Shown here one piece after another: positions 11,020-20,267 of a stretch of 25,181 nucleotides of DNA (positions are counted from its first letter, which is position 1; every line of letters begins with the position of its first letter). Source of the DNA: Euprymna scolopes (lineage: Eukaryota; Mollusca; Cephalopoda; Sepiida; Sepiolidae); contig CM044518.1 in assembly GCA_024364805.1 (NCBI GenBank), forward strand, positions 22,279,824-22,305,004. The letters run 5' to 3'. The position numbers were made by a program, and so were the translations under genes. The notes under the pieces are model-generated. The model made no database searches. It was given only the letters and a program-made list of their open reading frames with translations, and was not told the DNA's origin.

Positions 11020-12560
11020 ACATGTTATTTAGGAGGCGCTTCAACAAAATCTTAATTATGAAGGACTTGAATATGTCCAAGTTTTCGTCAGCAGAAGATC
11101 AGTTCCAAATATTGTGTTTTACAGACTGAAAATTCTAAGTAAGAAACACCACCCGTGGAATTTACTTTAGTTTAAGGCACATATAAAGGAAATTGTTGAC
11201 GGCTGTTTTAGCTAAGCGAGTATTTGTAACAGATGTCTTACACGGACGATAATATATTAAAGTTAATAGGCCACATGACATAAAAATAATGATATAGCAG
11301 AGATAGAAACGCAATGACTCCTCAGTGAAAAAACAGAAAGTCACGAGGCAAGAAGGTTTCTTGTTCACTATATTCCGAAAACGGTTTTGTACCGTGTCAA
11401 GGTACCAGAGTGTACTTTTATGAGCTTCCCCACCAACAACTGAGCAGTAGTATTCCATAATTAGTCGTATTTGACGCTTGTGCAATTAGAGTACAGCAGC
11501 ACTAGTGATACTATTTTGAGCGGTAGAATATCCCTATTAGTTTCCTAATGATTCGGCAAGGAATCTGATGAAGGACTTCTATTTCGGAGCAAGAATGAAT
11601 GTCAATTACAGACATTCTTCAAAGCAAGGTGCTTTCGTAAGACGTTATATTAAATTAATGTAGGGATTTGAGCGTTTCTTACGTTAAGATAGAAGTTTTG
11701 GTTTGGATGCACTACAGTTTACTAGTTGTTTTACCCCATTGTACAACGCACTTCATATATAAGGATACGAAATTAAAAAAAAAAAACTAATGGTCCTTTG
11801 AGGACTTGACAGTAAGTCGTATCTTCTGCATGGATCGATGAAAAATATTAGAATGCGATTGGGAAAGTTTTGTTTAAGATCTGCAAGAGAGTTGGCTCCA
11901 GCATGGACTCCTGAAGAATGCAAGCAAGAATACTATGAGCTTCAGAGTGTTGCTTGATAACTTGAATAACTCTGTTGAGGCAATTACATTTGATCGTTGA
12001 GAGAAAACTTCCAGTAATGCCGCAGCGAAAATCTTTTTAAATAAACTTTACGGCAAACGCTATCTATATTTAAATATCTCAAGAAATCTTGATTTTAAAA
12101 CGAAACAATCGTTAATAGATTCACTACTCCTGTGTGATATTACGGTCAGCTCATCAATTTTTTAAATCTCTCTGAACTGAGAACGTATGGCATGTCTCTT
12201 AATATGTTCTTTCTGCTGAGATTCAAGCATATTACTCAGGACGGAGATCAGACAGTTGGTGTATACCCAGTAGCAGAGAAAATATCGCTGAATTTTTAAT
12301 ACTAGCCAGACTGTCAGGAGTCTCCAGGGAGTGCAAACGCATCTCGCTTTCAGACAGCTTTTGATCATTACAATTGAAATAGCGTCAGGTTCAGTTTATT
12401 TCCTCGAATCAAGGCTATTTATAAATCTGGACAAGTCTCGGAGAGATATATAGGCGTTGCCGTGAGTATGTTCAGTTCTGGGAGAAAATTCTAGGGATAG
12501 GCGGCTTTGATTAATCAGGTTGGAGTCGTTTCCGAAGAGTCAGACTTTATCAAATGTAGG
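11020..12560 (-). pseudogene. Heavily decayed LINE (CR1/Jockey-like) RT, about 1.5 kb
   Basis: No long frame survives, but minus-strand motifs appear in correct order for a non-LTR RT. From high to low coordinate they are: SLDSRK.TEPDAISIVMIKS (about 12400-12350, cf. SLD..KA.GPDGIP..VLK); VLSNMLES (about 12240); DELTVISHRSSESINDC (about 12155-12105, cf. DLLT.ISHR...ALD); LQESMLEPTLL and QILNKTF (about 11915-11870, cf. PQGSVLSPTLF and INDLLN); IHAEDTTY (about 11835, the YADDT catalytic box, first Asp now Glu); SITSAAVL, then HKRQIRLIMEYYCSVVGGEA (about 11510-11425, cf. LYKSQIRPTMEYCSHVWGGA); and YLDTVQNRF. The tail has a WN...FKS remnant near 11090. It is older than the LINE at 13075-14518, judging by stop density, and lacks the endonuclease domain. 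Confidence 0.82.
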
Positions 12561-12898
12561 GGCGTCGTTTATAGTTATAGTTCAATTAAATTTCGTTTCT
12601 ATATAAAACTTGCTGAGTTCAAAAAATATATCAATATTGGTAAACACACTTTTTAAAACCAAACTGAATTAATGTTGCTCATGCATAGAAGAAGCAAAAA
12701 TGATAAGCGATAAGATTAAAATATGTGCATGACAAAAGCATAACACAATTATTTATCATAGTAAATAATAAAAAAAAAATGGTAATAAATTCTAGAAAAT
12801 ATTTGCAATAAAAATCAGATATGGAGCATATTATCATGTTTAGGATCAGTCATTCGTACCTAAGTGTGTGTATAAGCATGTATGTATGTATCTATCAA

Positions 12899-12955
<57 letters not shown>

Positions 12956-13074
12956 TAATATTTATGTGTGTGTGTTCAGTGTCCCTTATATAAGGTTTAA
13001 TACAGTCAGTGTCAGTAAGCAATAAATTAAACTAGGTTTATAGAAAACTGCGCAATATTAAATAGATCAATATA
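12561..13074. other. AT-rich spacer between LINEs
   Basis: No coding signal recognised. It holds the CT/TA microsatellite at 12899-12955 and a short GT run near 12966. Part of it may be residual sequence of either neighbouring LINE, but nothing supports that directly. Confidence 0.6.
12899..12955. repeat. Composite (CT)n-(TA)n microsatellite
   Basis: Roughly 34 bp of CT repeats with one TTT interruption run directly into about 23 bp of TA repeats. A short ATGT repeat precedes it. Confidence 0.95.
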
Positions 13075-14515
13075 TATGGTAGTGGTTTTCCATCGGATCG
13101 GATGATGTCGTTTGTGTTCTGCATCTTATCTGTGCACACGGAGGTGTCTTTGTAGCCTCAGTAGCCATAGTCTAGAACATGGGGCACTGGAATTCAGTTG
13201 TTGTGATCACCCCTAAAGCTGCTCTGCGGTGTCTCTCTCTAGCAGCAGTAAGTTTCTGGCTTCGAGCCTCTTCAAAATTTGGCAGCAGCCTTGTGAGTTG
13301 AGCCTCGCGATTTTGGTCCGCCCATAGCATGCCCCCCTAGGTCTCCCGGTTTGATTCGACACCATTGCAGATAGGCTTTAACAGTGTCTTTCTACCGCAG
13401 TTTTGGTCGACCTTGGTTTCTTTTGCCGGCCTGTGGCTCTCTGTACATCAGGTATTTAGGCATCTGACATGAGTCCATTCGAATCACGTATCCAGCACAA
13501 GGAAGTTGGGTCTTGATGATGATGGTCTCTGGTGGACATACCTTTGTCAAGGATTTTAGATTGGTGATGCGATCCTGCCATTTGATTCCCAGGATGGAGC
13601 AGAGAGCTCGCATGTGGAAGAGCTCCAGTTTCTTTATACGCCTGCGGTACAGTGTTCACGTCTCACAACCATAGAGAAGAGAGCGAAGGAGCACATCATT
13701 GTAGACCGTCAGCCTCGTAGGTAGGTGGATGTTTTGTTAATTAAGCACTCGATTGCGAAGTCTTCCCAGTGCCTGCCTTGCCTTACCGATTCTGGTCTCA
13801 AGCTTTCTGTCCAAGGAGCCTTCACAAGATATGGTGCTTCCGAGATATTTGAAGTGATTAACGCTGGAAAGTGTTGTGTCGTCAATGGTGATAGTAGGAG
13901 GAGGAGAGTCGGAGACTGGTGTAGGTTGGTGGAGCACCTCCTTCTTTCCAAGACTGATTGTCAAGCTGAAGATCTTGGATGCCTCAGTGAGGCGACCCAG
14001 CATGTGTTGCAAGTATTTTTCTGTATAGGCCACTAGTGCACAGTCATCGGCAAAGAGAACCTCTGGAATGAGAGTTTTCAGGCGTTTTTTTTTTTGCTCT
14101 GTGTCTCCGTAAGACGAAGAGGGAGATATCAAAGCGGTAACGAATGTAGACACCCCTCTGCAAGTCTTACACAGCATGGGGCAGCATACATGTGATAAAG
14201 ATGTTGAAAAGGATAGGAGCTAACACGAAAACCTGCTTCACACCGTTTCTGACAGTGAAAGTGTCTGTGAGATTGCCATTTGAGAGGATATGGCGAATCA
14301 TGCCATCGTGGAAGAGCCTGATCATTGACACAAACTTTGGAGGACATCCGATGCGCTCAAGGACTGTTTAAAGCGCCTCTCTATTGAAGGCGTCAAAAGC
14401 TTTGATCAGGTCGATGAATACAGAGTAGAGAGGTGTTTTCTTTCCAAAGCACTTCTCTTGAAGCTGTCTTAAGACAAAGATTATGTCCACAGTACTCCTG
14501 CCAGGTCTGAAGCCG

Positions 14516-14518
<3 letters not shown>
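13075..14518 (-). pseudogene. 5'-truncated LINE: RT and C-terminal zinc-finger-like tail
   Basis: The minus strand reads through RT motifs in order. CGFRPGRSTVDIIFVLRQLQ (about 14516-14460) is followed by FIDLIKAFDAFNREAL with a stop where the family continues (motif A; the usual Thr before Lys is Ile). Then come RLFHDGMIRHILSNG and NGVKQVFVLAPILFN (motif B; the usual Gly is Val), and FADDCALVAYTE (about 14060, motif C). ITIDDTTLSSVNHFKYLGST and ARQALGRLRNRVLN follow. RALCSILGIKWQDRITN with GYVIRMDSCQMPKY (13620-13440) is the thumb region typical of this widespread element type. The end has WCRIKPGDL, HKAAAKF, TTTEFQCP and LQRHLRVHR, a worn C2H2-like finger, ending near 13120. Several stops and frameshifts break it. 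Everything before the CGFR motif is missing at the (TA)n tract. The clade was not determined. Confidence 0.9.

Positions 14519-14563
<45 letters not shown>
14519..14563. repeat. (TA)n microsatellite between LINE 5' edge and Penelope 3' edge
   Basis: About 45 bp of uninterrupted TA. The truncated LINE starts directly on its left side, and the end of the Penelope-like element lies directly on its right. Confidence 0.96.
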
Positions 14564-14565
<2 letters not shown>

Positions 14566-14715
14566 CTTTAAAAAGTATGAATGGAGTCATTATGGGTGCA
14601 AAAAAAAGAGAAACGGGAAATTGTATAGAGACAGATCGACTAAAAAAGAATTATAGGTAAAAAAAAAACATCGAATAAAAAGGATCCATACGAAATTTCG
14701 TGTAAAAAAAATTAA

Positions 14716-14772
14716 GGGATCTAGAGGTTAACCTTTCGATCGACCCTTTTCAATAGATCTCGTCGGTAAGTT
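14716..14772 (-). ncRNA. Hammerhead-ribozyme-like motif in the PLE 3' region
   Basis: Read on the minus strand, TTA leads into CCGACGA (14766-14760), where the hammerhead core is CUGANGA, so one core base (U to C) differs. Helix II is GATC (14759-14756) pairing with GATC (14741-14738) across a 14-base loop. GAAA (14737-14734) is the second core block. Helix III is AGG-TTAA-CCT, followed by C at 14724, the expected cleavage position. TAG (14723-14721) can pair back with TTA to start helix I, with one G-U pair. Penelope elements are known to carry type I hammerheads with a very short helix III, exactly this layout. The changed core base probably lowers or abolishes activity here. Confidence 0.68.
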
Positions 14773-14924
14773 GCATTAAATTAACGAATGAGAATGGAAA
14801 AAGAGGAGGAGATTAAGTCGAGAAAAATATATAATTAAGAAAATCTGTTGTCTACAAATAAGCATAGACAAAACAGAAAAACCAGCGTACGTGTAGATTT
14901 TTTTTAGAGTTCTTTAAATAACTA

Positions 14925-15660
14925 TCATTTATGTGAAAGTTCTTTTTGTCTACATAAAGCTGGTTTGCGCATCAGCACACTGACAGCCTCCAAGATGTTG
15001 AGGTGCTGTTTGTTCCGGGCTTTATGTAAAATGCGGAAGCATTCATCAGAATATGCTTGGCCACAAGTTTTATTTTCGTACAAATGAACACCAATTGACG
15101 ATTCGAGAATTGGTGGTCGTCCGGATGTATTCCGTAAAGGCCCGGATGTATTCCTTAAAGGCCCGGATGATATAAAAAGCTTGCGTAAATACCCAGGAAC
15201 GTGTTGTGCCACTCTGACCCCTAAACGTTGAAAAGTTCGACCCGCGTAGTCAGCATCCCACCGTCATCTAAACTCATATATTATTAAACCATTTTGTAGC
15301 GTGGGAAGTTCATCTTTTTTAAACGCTGGGAAGGCAGTTTTGGTACACAGTACTACTCGGGGTTGCACTGCGTAAAAAAACAGTGGGAAACAACCGAAGT
15401 GATCTTGCTAACAAAACCTCTACTAATTGAACCTATGTAGGGGAGCTTCAAATCAACCGGACATTTAGCCGGACCGAAAAGAGGCTTAGTGTTAAAACTA
15501 GTAAGTTTTTGGCGAATATGCTTAGAAATTATATCACCAGGAGAACCATTTTTAATTAGCATGTCCGTTATTTTCTTAAGTTCCTCCTCAAGTTTGCTTG
15601 GCGAACATATCATGAGTGCACGGTGGACCAAGGTCTTAAACTTATTTTCCTGTTCATAGG
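14925..15660 (-). pseudogene. Penelope linker and GIY-YIG endonuclease region
   Basis: After the RT, KFKTLVHRALMICSPS and LPYIGSISRGF (15630-15410) are the conserved Penelope linker segments. FPAFKKDELPTLQNGLIIYE (about 15335-15275) precedes RWDADYAGRTFQRLGVRVAQHVPGYL, which matches the Y(V)GRT..RL..R..QHVP core of the GIY-YIG nuclease used by these elements to nick DNA. The end, ESSIGVHLYENKTCG, YSDECFRILHKARNK and LNILEAVSVLMRKPALCRQK, is the standard C-terminus. A 21 bp tandem duplication gives GPLRNTSGPLRNTS between nuclease core and tail. Frame changes and stops interrupt the region. Confidence 0.88.
15120..15170 (-). repeat. 21 bp tandem duplication inside the PLE nuclease region
   Basis: CCGGATGTATTCCGTAAAGG and CCGGATGTATTCCTTAAAGG follow each other with one mismatch. 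A third partial CCGGATG continues the series. The length is a multiple of three, so the duplication keeps the frame. Confidence 0.9.
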
Positions 15661-16396
15661 GGCAAAGGAATCCCAACTAATATACAACCCTGTAAAGGTA
15701 GGTTTCTTGTATATAGTTGTATTAAACCGATTCCCTCCCATTTCTACAAGGACGTCCAAAAAGGGTAAAGAGTAATTCTGCTCTTCCTCCATAGTAAGCT
15801 TAAGTGCCGGGTGGAGACTGTTTAATTTCAGAAAAAAATCACTTACTTCATGGCGGCACTTGAAAATAGCAAAAGTGTCATCTACATAACACCAATAACG
15901 AACAGGTCTTGAAATCTGAGTAAACAGTAAGGATTCCTGAAAGCCTAGGAAAATATTGGCCAGGATAGGACCCAAAGGACTACCCATGGCCACACCATCT
16001 ACCTGTTGTCACATTACGTCATTAAAGCTAAAACAGACCGACTTGGTAGCTAGTTCCATGAATTCAAGGAAAATATTCTCCGGAAAATCCGGAGGGTTTA
16101 ATGTGCTACGATAGAGCATATCCGAACAAATTTGAATAGTTTCATCAAGGGGTATATTAGTGAAAAGATTGGTAACGTCGAAAGAACATAGGAAAGTTGT
16201 TTCTGAATTAAAATCAAGTTCACGTATAGTGGCAGCGAAACGAAAAGAATCCGCAATGCAGTTGCCCGAGAATTCCTTTAGTACAGGCTCAAGAATCTCG
16301 GACAATCATTTTGCCAGTTCATGTTGGGGTGAACCGATCATAGAAAGAATGGGTCTTAAAGGGACCTCGTTCGTATGGATCTTTGGTAGCCCGTAC
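15610..16396 (-). pseudogene. Penelope reverse transcriptase (partial, interrupted)
   Basis: Minus-strand reading gives YGLPKIHTNEVPLRPILS (about 16394-16340), the entry block conserved in Penelope RTs. Then come LSEILEPVLKEFSG and SFDVTNLFTNIPLDETI with the first catalytic Asp (about 16185). DGVAMGSPLGPILANIFLGF (about 15990-15940) is motif B, YVDDTFAIF (about 15890) is the YxDD box, and LPFLDVLV with YKKPTFTGLYISWDSF (about 15765-15670) closes the palm and leads to the thumb. The two large open stretches share a frame and are separated by a stop just before DGVAMGSP; an earlier stop follows HELAK. All catalytic Asp residues are present, but the N-terminal third is absent and the copy cannot be active as it stands. 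Confidence 0.9.
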
Positions 16397-16409
16397 ATAT
16401 ATATATATT

Positions 16410-16449
<40 letters not shown>
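16397..16449. repeat. Composite (AT)n-(AG)n microsatellite, PLE upstream flank
   Basis: About 33 bp of TA (one TTAA interruption) switch to about 20 bp of AG repeats. The TA part touches the truncated 5' edge of the Penelope element. Confidence 0.95.
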
Positions 16450-16451
<2 letters not shown>

Positions 16452-16456
16452 AAAAT

Positions 16457-17052
16457 GTACAGAATAATTAAAACATACCGTAACCCCATATTAATAATGA
16501 CTTTCTAAATAATAACGTTATTATTTCATCATGATCCGTAATCCGTATTTCAGTTTCATTATTTATTAAATTATTGTGTGAAAGAAGAGAATAGTTTCAA
16601 ACATATCCTCCTCATATTCAGATTGGCTTTCGAAATAATAATATATTATTTCAGCACGGCCCGTAATCCGGGTGTCTGTTTTTTTCTTTATTAAATTGTA
16701 AGGGGAAAGTACAGAATAGAAAAAAAAACATACGCCTCCGATATAAAGAATGACTTTCTAAATATAAGCGTTAATACCGCATTTCGTCTGCCAGGTTTTT
16801 ATCTATTAAATTGTTAGGTTGAAGTACAGAAGTGATAGAAACGTAAACTTCCCATATTAAGAATGGATTTCTTAATATTAGCTTTATTATTTCAGCGCTG
16901 TCCGTGTTCCGAATATCAATTACTTATTTAATAAATTGTTGGTTGAAAGTACAGAATACGTAAAAATGTATTTCTCTCACCGTATTAAGAATAACTTTCA
17001 AAATATTAATGTTATTATTTCAGCACGGTCTGTATTCTGTATATAATTTTCC
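16457..17052. repeat. Diverged tandem repeat, ~125 bp unit, about 4.7 copies
   Basis: Units start at 16457, 16584, 16709, 16824 and 16949 (lengths 127, 125, 115, 125 and at least 104). Each begins with a form of GTACAGAATA, then AAACATA, then ATATTAAGAATGACTTTC, AATATTAACGTTATTATTTC, AGCACGGTCCGTAATCCG, and ends TTTATTAAATTGTTGGTTGA with a final run of A. Units one, three, four and five keep GTACAGAA; unit two has GAAGAGAATA. All copies have drifted from one another, so it is an old satellite-like array with no recent homogenisation visible. It starts only a few bases after the PLE-flanking microsatellite. Confidence 0.88.
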
Positions 17053-18404
17053 ACTCGCTCCGTCTTAAAAATATGTTTTAAATAAAGTAAATATGAGATC
17101 GCAAAAAATAGATTTATAGGTTTTTCTTCGTATTTACAAATTCCAAATCGCGAGGAAATTTTACGTATTGTGTTATTTTTTTTAATTAATACAAAGACAT
17201 AAAAAATGAGTTGATGTAATCAGATCGAATTTAAATCAAAATAGCTGGCGTTCCAGCAGGATGTTGTATTTTGTATTAAGCGTGCGCGTGCGCGTGTGCA
17301 TAACTAAAAATTATCGGCTAGTGGTTAATGTACATTTCATATGTATATTTTCTGATGCTTCTACGCGTAAGGCATGTAGGTAAACAAATACAACCATCGT
17401 TATACACCATCCTTGGCACATGAATATTATGTCCTGAGAATTTCAGTGTTATGTGATTAGTAATTTTAGAGTTTAGCTATTAGATATTTACACACACGTA
17501 CATGTACTGTTTTCTTTCTATAGATATTCCTAGCATTTCACGAGGTGTGCTAAAATCCTCACTTGCCACCAGTCGGCATGAGGTGATTTTATCTTAAAAA
17601 AAACATCCTGCTTTGAAAAATCTGTCGGGCCGTAGCTGCTCCGCTGCCATGAGATCCGTTGCCAAAGTAACAGAAAATCACTGTACCCATGCAAGAATCA
17701 AATATGTCCTAACATGGGTTGTTGTTCTCACATCTGCAGAAGAACTCCTAATAACACGGTTTCCTACACCCACAGGGTACAAAACCATCTCCGAAATTTT
17801 GTAGGCAGTAACTTTTCACTTCGCTCCCTCTTCCTTCTCCCAAAAGATTCGTTGTGAGACTATTTCTCATACATCCTTTTCTGTTGTAGTATGTGATTGA
17901 AGGGTGATAACTGTATAGCCTACGTTATACGTTCGTAATACATAGTCGTCTAGTTAATGAAACAATCGTCACCAATTTCGTTCGTTCTTTGTATCTGCGC
18001 CTTAAACTAATCGAAAATGCAATGTGTAGTTTATTTGCTAGAACTGTCTTCTGGCTCCAAGATGGCTACAACATGCTCATTATCAAATAATGATAAGTAA
18101 ATAAGTTCTTGTTGAACCGTCCTCTTTAAGGGGTTGTTTTTTATCATCATTATTCTTTAGAGGCTATAATATACAATATCAATAAGCAAGTTGCCATTCA
18201 TGTTTGTTTTATCAGGTTTAAAGGGACGTAAGTAATATCTTGCTGAATATAAGTTAATTATTAGTTTGCAGCTGTTAAATCTGACGATGTGCAACTCTAA
18301 ATACTCTTCTTGCGTTGGAAAAAAACAGAAATCGACTTGGCAATAAAATGAAGGATTTTATCTCTTTCCTGCACCAATTTCGATAGGGGCATTATGTTGC
18401 TGAC
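17053..18404. other. Spacer between tandem array and LTR element
   Basis: No recognised gene. It includes a short CpG/GT run (about 17281-17300), an imperfect hairpin at 17551-17591 and a 63-codon frame at 17613-17804 with no known domain. The reverse strand of 17520-17880 also shows no recognised family. Close to the right edge, ATATC at 18405-18409 is the left target duplication of the LTR element. Confidence 0.6.
17551..17591. repeat. Imperfect hairpin with nested stem
   Basis: TAAAATC-CTCA pairs with TGAG-gt-GATTTTA, and an inner GCC/GGC adds three more pairs around an ACCAGTC loop. It could form in DNA or RNA. No neighbouring gene explains it, and a small inverted-repeat remnant is equally likely. 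Confidence 0.6.
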
Positions 18405-18409
18405 ATATC
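18405..18409. repeat. Target-site duplication ATATC (left)
   Basis: Identical to 22287-22291. The pair brackets the two LTRs exactly, which fixes both ends of the element and shows a single integration event with a 5 bp staggered cut. Confidence 0.9.
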
Positions 18410-18691
18410 TGGCGTTAAATCTGAACTCAACCTCAGATCAAAAGTCTCAAATTCAATTCTAACTGTTCTCTTCTCTCTGCACTTTCCACACTGCCGCCCA
18501 AAATAAAGAAGACGGCTCTTTTATAGAGAGACCAAATCATATCTCATTTGCATACCCCCTCCCCCTCTCGTCATATCACGTGATTTTCAGTCCATAAATA
18601 CCAGGGGTCGCCCATTTTTATTTTCTCTTTTTTTTCTTTCCTAACACGAGCCGCACGATGTATGAAGTAAGGTTCTTTACTTTTAACCACA
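18410..18691 (-). repeat. 3' LTR of the Gypsy element
   Basis: About 282 bp, bounded TG...CA on the element strand, and matching 22008-22286 along its whole length. Shared landmarks are the ATTTGCAT octamer, CCATAAATACCAGGGG and CACGAGCCGCAC. Confidence 0.93.
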
Positions 18692-18749
18692 CACCCCATT
18701 GATCTCTAAGATCAACAATTAGTATCATAGTCTGCCATCCACGCTGGGC

Positions 18750-19660
18750 GTCTTCGTTCACGGTGCGATCGTCGAAGAGGCTCTTCTTCAGGCACTTTAA
18801 CATCAGCATCAACCTCCCCTTTCTCTGAGGGCAAGGAGACTCTTCTATATCTAAAATGTGACGAGGCATTCCGTCATTCGCTACCTTGTTTTTGGAGAGT
18901 ACTTCAGTCACTGTACCTTTTCCCCAGCGAGTCGTGCAACGAGAATTAAGTGGTTTCACCCACACCTCTTCACCAACTGCGATGTCCACGCAGGCCTATT
19001 TTTCTCTGTGTTACAGCCAATTGATGTCGCAATTCATAAAAAAAATAGACCGGTACGGCACTGAATTATCGTCTTAACCAGCCTTCGGCGTAATATTGTA
19101 CCAAAAAACTGCTTCTTGGGGCGAAATCTGGCTTCTTGATGCCACAGCGTTTATAGTGCGATGGTGCCTCTCTATAATTTCATTTCCACTTGGATGGTAT
19201 GCAGCTCTAAAATATAGCCCCACTTTCCACTTCGCACATAAGTCTCTAAAAACCCGAACGGAAATACGTACCATTATCCACCAACACCTCATCTACTGGC
19301 TCCCTTTCCATAAAAACCTTCTCGACAACTCTCTTTACCCCTTCTGCTGTATCATTCTTGATTTTCCGCCATATCGCTACTCTCCCAGGCCCACAATCAA
19401 TCATAGTTACATACGGTTCATGTTGATGATGTGTGATGTCAATGCCCAATCTCCGCCAATTTTCTTCTACATGCAGTTCTCCTTTTTCATGTCTAGTCGG
19501 TGCAGGTCGATTGGTTGCCATTCCCTACATTCTTCCACCACCTTTTGGACGATTGTGACGTGCGTGTTTACTATTCTTGCTGGAGACCCGTCTCTTTCCT
19601 TGTGTAGCCAGGCTTACTTGACTCTTTTCAGCCCATCTTCATTATTTTTTGTGACTTAAC
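18750..19660 (-). pseudogene. Integrase region (fossil)
   Basis: RLGIDITHHQHEPYVTMIDC has the first Asp of the DDE core, and VDEVLVDNGTYFRS the second. AAYHPSGNEIIERHHRTI carries the Glu. The C-terminal part, VGEEVWVKPLNSRCTTRWGK with GTVTEVLS, resembles the Gypsy integrase tail. A short remnant near the start of the domain may be the zinc-binding part. Broken fossil. Confidence 0.9.
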
Positions 19661-19818
19661 TAAGGTAATAGTTACCTTTAGTTCAAATTCTAGAACCAAA
19701 TCTCCCAGTCTACGCTCGATAAGCAGCTCCGCTGCTCCTTTTGTTTTGATCCGCTAATCACCAGACAGCTCCGATTTCATCCACGACAGCACTGTTGCAG
19801 AGTATGTTTTTACGTTCA

Positions 19819-20060
19819 CTATCTGTAGCCCCATTTTAGAGACAGATTGATGACTTTCATCACAGCATCGAGTTCCGCAACATTGATATTGGCGCTATCA
19901 TCCTTTTTGCGTAGCCAAGCAGCATCTTCAACAGCCACTTCTCCTATTTCCAATAATACCCCTAATGCTACATTGCTAGCATCAGTCCATATCACCCCTT
20001 CATGCCCCTCCTTTACATGCCATTCTCCTCTCATAGAGTCCATTTTTTTACTTCTGCAAT
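19819..20060 (-). pseudogene. RNase H region (fossil)
   Basis: IWTDASNVALGVLLEIGE has the first catalytic Asp in the TDAS block of retroelement RNase H, and NINVAELDAVMKVINLSLKW has the catalytic Glu block. It lies directly after the RT, as in the family. Broken fossil. Confidence 0.88.
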
Positions 20061-20267
20061 GACTTCTTGTATCATGAGAAGCACTTCTTGATCAACTGCA
20101 TCTTCCCAACTGTCTGTCCCAGTCTGCCTTTTAATAAAACTGCACGCAGTTCGCAGCGATCAAGCTACTGGGCAGTAGCCAACCAGCTTTCCACATATAG
20201 AGAAAAGTTCTCTCCCTCTTGGCTAGGTCAACCTTGGCTTCAGGGGTCTCATTTTTTTGCCAAAACA

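Larger units (their letters stand above)
14564..16396 (-). mobile_element. Penelope-like element (PLE), 5'-truncated copy
   Basis: The element runs on the minus strand: partial RT, linker, GIY-YIG endonuclease region, then about 360 bp of 3' untranslated sequence with a hammerhead-like fold. (TA)n tracts lie immediately at both edges (16397-16429 and 14519-14563). The upstream part of the protein before YGLPKIHT is missing, so this copy is 5'-truncated. Penelope elements are retrotransposons distinct from LINEs and LTR elements, with RTs related to telomerase. Motif quality is better than in the CR1-like fossils, with only a handful of interruptions, so it is moderately young. Confidence 0.9.

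Noticed and set aside
13330-13370. Minus-strand GGTGTCGAATCAAACC, reminiscent of a tRNA T-arm or SINE B box
   Set aside because: It falls inside the LINE coding sequence (WCRIKPGD region), and no A box or acceptor stem is present.
16441-17052. Continuation of the truncated LINE or Penelope 5' part upstream of 16397
   Set aside because: Checked for the missing coding blocks on the minus strand; only the AT-rich ~125 bp tandem array is present.
17613-17804. 63-codon frame, possible small protein
   Set aside because: No recognisable domain on either strand, no similarity to the neighbouring elements, and length within chance expectation.
19096-19659. 187-codon plus-strand frame, the longest in the window
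   Set aside because: It lies antisense to the integrase region of the Gypsy fossil and has no domain of its own. Other plus-strand frames at 20067-21314 are likewise shadows.
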